The position numbers and the translations under genes were made by a program. Under the pieces are notes generated by a model that saw only the letters and a program-made list of their open reading frames with translations, did not search any database and was not told the origin of the DNA. From an uncultured Variovorax sp. (lineage in GTDB: Bacteria > Pseudomonadota > Gammaproteobacteria > Burkholderiales > Burkholderiaceae): a stretch of 5,377 nt of DNA. The stretch spans positions 1 to 5,377 of the forward strand of contig CAMLCW010000353.1 in NCBI GenBank assembly GCA_946478645.1. Direction: 5' to 3'. Each line of letters opens with the position of its first letter. Position 1 is the first letter of the stretch. This document shows, in pieces, positions 1 through 4,884 of the stretch.

Positions 1-709
1 CTACACGCTCGGCATCTTCGTGCCCGAGGCGCGGCACTGCCGCGATCCCGGCGCTTATGTGGCCGCACTCGCGCGCCATGCGCAGGCCGCCGGTGCCGAG
101 CGCGTCGCCGCGCGTGCGACCGGCTTCCGCATCGAGGGCGGGCGCCTGCGTGCGGTGCAGACCGAGGCCGGCGAGATCGCCTGCGACGCCGCGGCGATCT
201 GCGCCGGGGCGCGCTCGGCGCCGCTGGCCGCGGCCGCGGGCTCGCCGGTGCCGCTCGAATCGGAACGCGGCTACCACGTGGTCGTCGAAGGTGCCAAGGC
301 CGGCCCGCGGACGCCGACGATGGCGGCCGACGGCAAGCTCATCGCGCACTGGATGGACGGCGGCCTGCGCGCGGCCGGCCAGGTCGAGATCGGCGGGCTG
401 GAGGCCGCGCCCGACTGGCGCCGGGCCGAGATCCTGCGCCGTCATCTGCTGTCGATGTTCCCCGCCGTGGGACAGGCGCACGCCGGCAGTGCGCAGGTGA
501 AGCAATGGCTCGGCCACCGGCCCAGCCTGCCCGATGGCCTGCCGTGCATCGGGCCCGCGGCGGCCAGCCGCGATGTGGTGCTCGCCTTTGGGCACGGCCA
601 TGTCGGCCTGTGCGGCTCGGCGCGCACCGGCCGGCTTGCGGCGCAACTGCTGGCGGGCGTTTCGGCCGAGACAGCGCTCGCGGCCTTCAGCCCCGCACGC
701 TTCGGCTGA
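1..709 (+). CDS. FAD-dependent oxidoreductase, DadA/DAO-like, C-terminal part (partial)
   Basis: The reading frame is open from base 2, so the gene starts outside the window; about 235 codons remain and end in TGA at 707-709. Family members of this kind are usually about 400-420 residues, so the N-terminal Rossmann GxGxxG FAD-binding segment is missing here. What is visible fits the DAO fold: a middle part with the typical second FAD-contact pattern (IACDAAAICAGARSAPLA, ending in a G-A dipeptide), a substrate-domain stretch with QVEIGGLE, a WLGHRPSLPDGLPCIGP segment, and the closing flavin-contact motif GHGHVG (590-607) followed by a helix ending RLAAQLLAG. Such enzymes oxidise D-amino acids or other amines, passing electrons to quinone or oxygen. 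The substrate cannot be assigned; sarcosine, glycine or opine oxidases of the same superfamily remain possible. It converges with the DUF411 gene, with only 14 bp between the stops. Confidence 0.85.
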   Translation, partial: YTLGIFVPEARHCRDPGAYVAALARHAQAAGAERVAARATGFRIEGGRLRAVQTEAGEIACDAAAICAGARSAPLAAAAGSPVPLESERGYHVVVEGAKAGPRTPTMAADGKLIAHWMDGGLRAAGQVEIGGLEAAPDWRRAEILRRHLLSMFPAVGQAHAGSAQVKQWLGHRPSLPDGLPCIGPAAASRDVVLAFGHGHVGLCGSARTGRLAAQLLAGVSAETALAAFSPARFG

Positions 710-728
710 CCGGCGCCGCCGGGTCAGC
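705..728. terminator. Hairpin formed by the two convergent stop codons, possible bidirectional terminator
   Basis: GCTGAC (705-710) pairs with GTCAGC (723-728), and the inner CGGC (711-714) pairs with GCCG (718-721) around a 3-nt GCC loop, leaving G722 bulged. This gives a 10-bp GC-rich stem. The left arm contains the TGA of the plus-strand oxidoreductase gene and the right arm contains the TGA (read as TCA on plus) of the minus-strand DUF411 gene. There is no T-tract on either side, so termination by the intrinsic mechanism is uncertain; it could instead stabilise 3' ends. Confidence 0.4.
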
Positions 729-1212
729 GGTAGTGCTGGTAGACCCGGCTGCGGCCGTCGGCCTGCACCAGAAGCACCTCGTAGGGATCGCGCCGGCCGC
801 CGTAGGCGGGCCCGTCCATGCCCGGCGAGCCGATCGGCATGCCGGGCACCGCGAGGCCGATCGCCTTGGGTTTCTCCTGCAGCAGCCGGCGCACCTCGCG
901 CGCCGGCACATGGCCTTCGAGCGCATAGCCGCCGACCGTCCCGGTATGGCACGAGCCGAGCGCGGCCGGTATGCCGAGCCGTGCGCGCGCGGCGCCGTTG
1001 CCGTCGTCGTGCACGCGGGTCGCGAAGCCGTTCGCCTCGAGGTGCGCGACCCAGTCCTGGCAGCAGCCGCAGTTGGGATCTTTCCAGATCTCGATCAGCG
1101 GCGCGGCAGCCAGGGCGGCCAGCGGCCAGGTGGCGGTGGCCGCCAGCGCAAGCCCGGGGGCGGCGCGCAGCAAGAGGGTGCGTCTTTGCATGGTGAAGTC
1201 TTTCGGCGACAT
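724..1212 (-). CDS. Exported DUF411 (CopG-like) CxCC protein
   Basis: A 162-residue protein of the DUF411 family. An N-terminal export signal (QRRTLLLR, then a hydrophobic Ala/Leu stretch, probable cleavage near ALA at residues 33-35) is followed by the hallmark IWKDPNCGCC, with Cys48, Cys50 and Cys51, then GSCHTG (Cys88, His89), GHVPA (His101) and the Met-containing GMPIGSPGM near residues 124-132. The family includes the periplasmic copper-resistance protein CopG, a thioredoxin-like protein binding a copper cluster through such cysteines, so copper binding or redox handling in the periplasm is the likely role. No copA, copB or cusA-like gene is visible nearby, so a copper link here is inference. 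The start at 1212 makes TGATG with the upstream stop; an ATG at 1191 (155 residues) would give a more usual signal peptide and is a real alternative. Last gene of the minus-strand operon. Confidence 0.88.
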   Translation of the reverse strand: MSPKDFTMQRRTLLLRAAPGLALAATATWPLAALAAAPLIEIWKDPNCGCCQDWVAHLEANGFATRVHDDGNGAARARLGIPAALGSCHTGTVGGYALEGHVPAREVRRLLQEKPKAIGLAVPGMPIGSPGMDGPAYGGRRDPYEVLLVQADGRSRVYQHYR

Positions 1213-1493
1213 CAGTCGAATTGGGCGCGGGCCTTGTCGACCCACACCTGCAGGTTGTCGAGCAAGTCCTTCTGGCTGAAGGAGCAGCTCTCTTCGCTGA
1301 ACAGCGCGCTCGACTCGAGCCGGTCGAGCAGGTTCAGCAGCACCTCGCCGTAGCGCGGCGGCAGGCCGGCGAGCAGGTCGGCGCTCGCGCGGGCGTCGTT
1401 CGAGAACGCGGCGACCGAGCCGCCACTGCCGTTTCGCAGCGCCTCGAGCTGCGCCGCGATCGCGTCGAGCTGCCCTGCGGCCACGGCGTTCAC
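1212..1493 (-). CDS. Unrecognised 93-aa helical protein
   Basis: A 93-residue protein with a GTG start at 1493, which overlaps the stop of the upstream phosphodiesterase gene in a GTGA; an AAAGG lies 7 nt before the start. The stop TGA shares one base with the ATG of the DUF411 gene. I do not recognise the family. The residues suggest a mostly alpha-helical soluble protein: an N-terminal amphipathic helix (about 7-20), a Gly/Ser linker (about 22-26), and a second half with LAGLPPRYGEVLLNLLDRLE (41-60), one cysteine (Cys70) and a C-terminal DLLDNLQVWVDKARAQF helix. There is no signal peptide or membrane segment, although all three operon partners are exported. The tight overlaps on both sides, and the fact that the frame continues exactly between them, argue that it is a real gene. 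Function unknown. Confidence 0.75.
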   Translation of the reverse strand: MNAVAAGQLDAIAAQLEALRNGSGGSVAAFSNDARASADLLAGLPPRYGEVLLNLLDRLESSALFSEESCSFSQKDLLDNLQVWVDKARAQFD

Positions 1494-2509
1494 GGAGCGG
1501 CCTTTGCGGGCGGCGGCAGCGCCAGGCCGCGCTCGCGCATCAGGTCGCGCAGCACGTCGGGGTAGTCGGTGATGATGCCGTCCACGCCCCAGTCCATGAG
1601 CCGCAACATGTCGGCGCGCTGGTTCACCGTCCAGGGCAGCACCTTCATGCCGAGGCCCTGCGCTTCGCGGATCGCCGCGGCCGTGAGATCGCTGTGCGCC
1701 GGCGACCAGCTCACGGGCGCCGGCGAGGCCCCCGCCGCGGCTTTCACGAGCTGTGGCGTCGAGGCGAAGGCCGCGGCATCGAGCCCGGCCGTCCAGCGGC
1801 TGTCCTTGAGCGTGCGCGCGGAGCTCAGGTAGGCGCGCGGCACTTGCGGCGCGAGTTGGCCGACCCATGCCAGCGTGCGCCAGTCGAAGCTCTGCACCGT
1901 GACGCGGCCGCCCATCTGCGCCTTGTCGATCTCCGCGAGGAGGGCGCGCACCATCGGTTCGGGGCCGGCGGTCTCGTCGGGCCGGGTCGGATCGATCTTG
2001 GTCTCGATGTTGAACCGCACCGTGGCCGCATTCGCGCCGCGCGAACGCACCAGGTCGAACACCGCGGCCAGTGTCGGGATGCGCTCGCCGTCGCGCGGCT
2101 GCTGCAGCGCGAACTGCTTGCCGTAGTTGCTGGCCGGGTTGAGGCGGCCGACGTCGTAGGCCTGCAGCTGCGACGCCGTGAGCGCGCGGACCGCGGGGCC
2201 GCTCTTCGGCGCGAGCCAGGCGCCGTTGGCGTCGCGCGTGTGGTCGGGGTTGAGCCGGGTGTCGTGCGTGACCACGACCACGCCGTCGGCCGTGAGCCCG
2301 ATGTCGAGTTCGAGCGTGGTCACGCCGAGGTCGAGCGCGTTCGAGAACGCGGCCAAGGTGTTCTCGGGCGCCAGGCCGCGGCCGCCGCGGTGCGCCTGCA
2401 GGTCGAAGTGCTGCTTGGCGTGCGGCAGGATCGCCTCGCAGCCGGCAGCCAGCATCGCGCCGGCCAGGCCGGCAGACAGCACGGCACGCCGCGGAAGAAG
2501 GGATGTCAT
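1490..2509 (-). CDS. Glycerophosphodiester phosphodiesterase, predicted lipoprotein
   Basis: A 339-residue GDPD-family enzyme, which hydrolyses glycerophosphodiesters (deacylated phospholipids such as glycerophosphocholine) to glycerol 3-phosphate and an alcohol. Family signatures are clear: HRGGRG (His40, Arg41), PENT (Glu49, Asn50), the metal-binding pair Glu67 and Asp69 in TLELDIGLTADG, catalytic His82 in VVTHD, NIETK (Glu169, Lys171), VQSFD (205-209), PWTVN (292-296) and GIITDYPD (311-318). The length fits the periplasmic GlpQ type. The N-terminus has paired arginines (PRRAVLS, Arg7-Arg8), a hydrophobic stretch and a lipobox-like LAAGC, suggesting lipidation at Cys24 and anchoring in the envelope. 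The ATG at 2509 overlaps the upstream TGA as ATGA, which supports this start. glpQ or ugpQ naming is not justified without a phylogeny. Second gene of the operon. Confidence 0.95.
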   Translation of the reverse strand: MTSLLPRRAVLSAGLAGAMLAAGCEAILPHAKQHFDLQAHRGGRGLAPENTLAAFSNALDLGVTTLELDIGLTADGVVVVTHDTRLNPDHTRDANGAWLAPKSGPAVRALTASQLQAYDVGRLNPASNYGKQFALQQPRDGERIPTLAAVFDLVRSRGANAATVRFNIETKIDPTRPDETAGPEPMVRALLAEIDKAQMGGRVTVQSFDWRTLAWVGQLAPQVPRAYLSSARTLKDSRWTAGLDAAAFASTPQLVKAAAGASPAPVSWSPAHSDLTAAAIREAQGLGMKVLPWTVNQRADMLRLMDWGVDGIITDYPDVLRDLMRERGLALPPPAKAAP

Positions 2510-3090
2510 TTGAGCTGTACCTTGATGCCGTCGTCCTGCACCGTGATGTCGCCGATCTCGTAGGTCTTGCGTCCGACCGTGAGCTCCTCGGCCGTGAAGC
2601 TGCGCAGCACCTGCCCCTGGAGCAGCTCCTGCGCCACCAGCGCGCCGATCCTCTGCAGCCGCTCCGCATCGCGGCCCTCCACACCCTGCAGCGTCAGGCG
2701 CTCGGCCTTGGGCTGGTCGAGCCGCAGCGCGCGTGCGGCAGCGTCGTAGCGCAATGCGCTGCTGACCGACACCAGCCCCTGGGCCGGCGACGCTGCCAGC
2801 AGCGGGCTCGCGATCGTCAGCACCGCCGTGATCGCGGCGCGGTTGGTGCGCGCATCGAGGCCCAGTTGCGGATCGCGCAGGCCGACCATGAAGATCTCGG
2901 CATAGCGCTCGGCCACCGGAAAGCGCTTCGCGATCTGCGCCTGGAGCTCGTCGCGGGTCGCGGTGTACTCGCTCGTGAAGAAATTGAAGCCGGCCAGCGC
3001 CGAGAACGGCAGCGGCAGGACCGCGGCGGCGCCCAAGGCGCGCAACAGGCGGCGCCGGGATGCGGAAGGCGAACGATAGGGGGTCTGCAT
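2506..3090 (-). CDS. Exported DUF1439 (YceB-like) protein
   Basis: A 194-residue protein that resembles the DUF1439 family, whose E. coli member YceB is an uncharacterised lipoprotein. It starts with a Tat-type signal, SRRRLLRALG (residues 11-20), a hydrophobic stretch and a likely signal-peptidase I site after ALA (31-33). No cysteine follows, so unlike YceB this copy looks soluble in the periplasm rather than lipidated. The mature part begins FNFFTSEYTATRDELQAQIAKRFPV, typical of the family opening, followed by beta-rich segments and a C-terminal IGDITVQDDGIKVQL strand. YceB-like proteins have been suggested to have a lipid-binding fold; I recall this rather than see it. First gene of the operon, and its stop overlaps the phosphodiesterase start (ATGA), which fits a joint role in envelope lipid handling. 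No strong ribosome binding site precedes the ATG at 3090. Confidence 0.85.
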   Translation of the reverse strand: MQTPYRSPSASRRRLLRALGAAAVLPLPFSALAGFNFFTSEYTATRDELQAQIAKRFPVAERYAEIFMVGLRDPQLGLDARTNRAAITAVLTIASPLLAASPAQGLVSVSSALRYDAAARALRLDQPKAERLTLQGVEGRDAERLQRIGALVAQELLQGQVLRSFTAEELTVGRKTYEIGDITVQDDGIKVQLK

Positions 3091-3213
3091 ACGGTTCGGA
3101 GATTGCCACAGGCTGTGCGGTTCCCGCCATTGTCGCGGCCGCGGCGTGGCCGGCGCGCCGACAGGGCATCTTCCTACGCGCGCCTACCGCCAGCCGGACG
3201 ACAACGGCGAACC
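3091..3213. promoter_or_regulatory. Divergent intergenic region between the DUF1439 operon and the DUF72 gene
   Basis: These 123 bp separate two divergently transcribed units and must hold the promoter for the minus-strand operon and probably that of the DUF72 gene. I find no convincing -35/-10 pair on either strand. The only symmetric element worth noting is CACAG-G-CTGTG (3107-3117), an 11-bp inverted repeat about 17 bp upstream of the DUF1439 start, where a regulator might bind; short repeats of this size also arise by chance. The rest is GC-rich. Confidence 0.4.
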
Positions 3214-4170
3214 ATGCAAGGCGAGACGCGGATCGGAATCTCTGGCTGGCGCTATGCGCCCTGGCGCGGCCGCTTCTACCCCGAGGGCCTGGCCCAGCGG
3301 CAGGAACTCGAATTCGCCTCGCGCATGCTGCCCACGATCGAGATCAACGGTTCGTTCTATTCGCTGCAGCGTCCCGAGTCGTACCAGGCGTGGCACGACG
3401 CCACCCCCGACGGCTTCGTGTTCGCGGTGAAGGGGCCGCGCTACCTCACGCACATCCTCCGCCTCAAGGAGGTGCGCACGCCGCTTGCCAACTTCTTCGC
3501 GTCAGGCGTCTTCGCGCTCGGGGCCAAGCTGGGGCCGATCCTGTGGCAACTGCCGCCCACCTTCGCGTTCGACGCCGAGCGGCTCGACGACTTCTTCTCG
3601 CTGCTGCCGCGCAACGGCCGTTCGGCCCTCGCACTGGCGCGGCAGCACGACGAAAAGGTCGACGGCCGCGCCTTCCTCGAAGCGCCCGCGCGGCTGCGCC
3701 TGCGGCATGCGGTCGAGGTGCGGCATGCGAGTTTCGAGAACCCCGAGTTCATCGCCTTGCTGCGCCGGCACGGCGTGGCGCTGGTGGTGGCCGACACGGC
3801 AGGGCGCTGGCCGCTGCTTGAAGACCTGTGTACCGATTTCGTCTACATGCGGCTGCATGGCGACAAGGAGCTCTACGCCAGCGGTTATGACGACGCGGCG
3901 CTCGACCGCTGGGCGGCACGCATCGACGCCTGGCGCCACGGCCGCCAGGTGAAAGACGCACGGCTCGCGGGCCCGCGCCGCGGTGCGGGACGCAAGCCGC
4001 GCGACGTGTACTGCTACTTCGACAACGACGTGAAGGTGCATGCGCCTTACGACGCCGCGCACCTCGCGGCGCGGCTCGGTGTGGCCACCGGGCTTGGCGC
4101 CGACGACGGCTTCGGCCTGCCGCCGGGCATGGAAAGTCGCGGGCGCGGGCGCGCCGCACCACGCGCATAG
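3214..4170 (+). CDS. DUF72 family (YecE-like) TIM-barrel protein
   Basis: A 318-residue DUF72 protein. The family has a TIM-barrel fold and its biochemical role is not settled. Characteristic segments appear in order: RIGISGWRYAPWRGRFYP (6-23), TIEINGSFYSL (41-51), FAVKGPRYLTH (70-80), GPILWQLPP (107-115), HAVEVRHASF (165-174), VVADTAGRWP (191-200), DFVYMRLHG (208-216) with the downstream LYASGY (220-225), and VYCYFDNDVKVHAPYDA (265-281). No signal peptide is visible, so it should be cytoplasmic. The frame is open far upstream, but the family N-terminus begins within a few residues of the ATG at 3214, which fixes the start; the ribosome binding site is weak (GGCGAA). About 37 residues after the last family motif form a low-complexity Gly/Arg-rich tail. 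It is divergent from the envelope operon and stands alone. Confidence 0.93.
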   Translation: MQGETRIGISGWRYAPWRGRFYPEGLAQRQELEFASRMLPTIEINGSFYSLQRPESYQAWHDATPDGFVFAVKGPRYLTHILRLKEVRTPLANFFASGVFALGAKLGPILWQLPPTFAFDAERLDDFFSLLPRNGRSALALARQHDEKVDGRAFLEAPARLRLRHAVEVRHASFENPEFIALLRRHGVALVVADTAGRWPLLEDLCTDFVYMRLHGDKELYASGYDDAALDRWAARIDAWRHGRQVKDARLAGPRRGAGRKPRDVYCYFDNDVKVHAPYDAAHLAARLGVATGLGADDGFGLPPGMESRGRGRAAPRA

Positions 4171-4182
4171 AGCAAAGGCTCC

Positions 4183-4206
4183 ATGCGCCGGCAAGTGCCG
4201 GCGCGT
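4183..4206 (+). terminator. Strong GC hairpin after the DUF72 gene, probable terminator
   Basis: GCGCCGGC (4185-4192) and GCCGGCGC (4197-4204) are perfect inverted repeats around a 4-nt AAGT loop, extendable by a T-G wobble and an A-T pair to 4183-4206. It begins 12 bp after the DUF72 stop. A run of five T lies 13 nt downstream (4220-4224), further than in a canonical intrinsic terminator, so efficiency is uncertain; the stem could also protect the mRNA end. Confidence 0.5.
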
Positions 4207-4231
4207 ATCCGCCCAAGGGTTTTTCCCGGTC

Positions 4232-4261
4232 TTGCAACCTGCAGGTTCTTCGAGATACTAT
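4232..4261 (+). promoter_or_regulatory. Candidate sigma70-type promoter for the VOC/monooxygenase operon
   Basis: TTGCAA (4232-4237) and TACTAT (4256-4261) are separated by 18 bp. Each matches four of six consensus bases. The site lies at the point where the sequence turns abruptly AT-rich, in the only sizeable gap before the VOC gene. If used, transcription would start near 4268 and leave a leader of about 130 nt. Assigned by eye only. Confidence 0.3.
4236..4247. promoter_or_regulatory. Perfect 12-bp palindrome, candidate operator
   Basis: AACCTGCAGGTT is its own reverse complement. It overlaps the end of the candidate -35 element and occupies the -35/-10 spacer, a position typical for a repressor site. 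A 12-bp palindrome is expected about once per 4 kb by chance, so location is the main argument. No regulator gene is in the window. Confidence 0.3.
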
Positions 4262-4266
4262 TTATC

Positions 4267-4389
4267 AAACGATCATTTAAAAGACGAATTTGGCTTTTTT
4301 CGCTGCTGTTAGAAGGCTGGAAACAGCACAAGCTCTGCGAGGAAGTTACGCATGCTTGCTTCGGTAATTTATTAAATAATCATTAGAAA
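4267..4389 (+). repeat. Degenerate 16-bp direct repeat pair flanking the operon leader
   Basis: AAACGATCATTTAAAA (4267-4282) and AAATAATCATTAGAAA (4374-4389) match at 12 of 16 positions and share an ATCATT core between A-runs. The first lies just after the candidate -10 element and the second overlaps the VOC ribosome binding site. Both lie in AT-rich DNA where such matches are more likely by chance, so a regulatory role is speculative. Confidence 0.2.
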
Positions 4390-4397
4390 GAGGTCAT

Positions 4398-4868
4398 ATG
4401 CCAGTTCGAAAACTGGGCCACTACTCTGTCAGGACATCGAAGCTCGATGCGTCCAGGCGGTTCTATGTCGATATCCTGGGCCTGCGCGAGGGCTACCGGC
4501 CCAGCCTCGACTTTCCCGGCGCCTGGCTCTACCAGGGTGAAGATGAACAGGACCATGGCGTGGTGCACCTGATCGGGACCGCTGGCGCGGGCGATGGTCT
4601 TGCCGCCTATCTGGGCGCGAGAAAGGATGACGAACCCGGCACGGGCGTGATCGATCACCTGGCCTTCCTTGCGGACGGCATCGAGGAATTCCGCGAAAGG
4701 CTGGAGGCGGGCGGGATCGCCTATCGCGAACGCGCCGTGCCGGGCCTGGGCCTGCATCAGGTGTTCTTCGAAGACCCCTCCGGGCTCACGATCGAATTGA
4801 ACTTCCCCGTCGAACCCACCGAATCGACCCGGTCCCGTCCTCATCCCGCAACCACCCAGCCATATTGA
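4398..4868 (+). CDS. VOC-family metalloprotein (glyoxalase/extradiol dioxygenase-like)
   Basis: A 156-residue vicinal-oxygen-chelate protein with two beta-alpha-beta-beta-beta modules. Residues in the four usual metal-ligand positions are His8 (LGHYSV), His57 (VVHLIG), His87 (IDHLAF) and Glu133 (TIELNF). The spacing (49 and 46 residues within the modules) matches glyoxalase I-type proteins, and His/His/Glu ligands would suit Fe(II) or Mn(II) extradiol chemistry. FYVDILGLREG (22-32) and FFEDPSGLTIELNF (123-136) are typical VOC motifs. The substrate is unknown. It is half the length of classical extradiol dioxygenases (about 290-300 aa), so ring cleavage is only one option; isomerase or lyase activity is possible. 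The last 20 residues form a Pro/Thr-rich tail. A good Shine-Dalgarno, AAAGAGG, sits 4 nt before the ATG. The flavin monooxygenase gene follows after 16 bp, so the two are probably co-transcribed. Confidence 0.9.
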   Translation: MPVRKLGHYSVRTSKLDASRRFYVDILGLREGYRPSLDFPGAWLYQGEDEQDHGVVHLIGTAGAGDGLAAYLGARKDDEPGTGVIDHLAFLADGIEEFRERLEAGGIAYRERAVPGLGLHQVFFEDPSGLTIELNFPVEPTESTRSRPHPATTQPY

Positions 4869-4884
4869 GCAAGGAGACAGTGCA

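Noticed and set aside
1694..2563. Long plus-strand open frame (289 codons) antisense to the phosphodiesterase gene
   Set aside because: Arg/Ala/Val-rich composition typical of a shadow frame in GC-rich DNA; the minus-strand frame has complete GDPD motifs.
1494..2684. Upstream in-frame extension of the 93-aa gene to 2684
   Set aside because: It lies entirely in another frame of the phosphodiesterase gene and is Arg/Ala-rich; the GTG at 1493 with GTGA coupling is a better start.
2503..3213. Upstream in-frame extension of the DUF72 gene to 2503
   Set aside because: The DUF72 family N-terminus begins at the ATG at 3214; the extension runs antisense to the DUF1439 gene and has no family match.
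3502..4194. 230-codon minus-strand frame antisense to the DUF72 gene
   Set aside because: Shadow of the DUF72 coding frame, with no recognisable domain.
4279..4300. AAAAG/CTTTT inverted repeat followed by six T, possible second terminator
   Set aside because: The stem is only 5 bp and mostly A-T with a 10-nt loop, too weak to call.
4183..4386. 67-codon plus-strand frame in the gap before the VOC gene
   Set aside because: It begins inside the terminator-like hairpin, lacks a ribosome binding site and has an unlikely composition; the region looks regulatory.
4383..4844. 153-codon minus-strand frame antisense to the VOC gene
   Set aside because: The plus-strand VOC gene has clear motifs, a ribosome binding site and metal ligands; the antisense frame has none.
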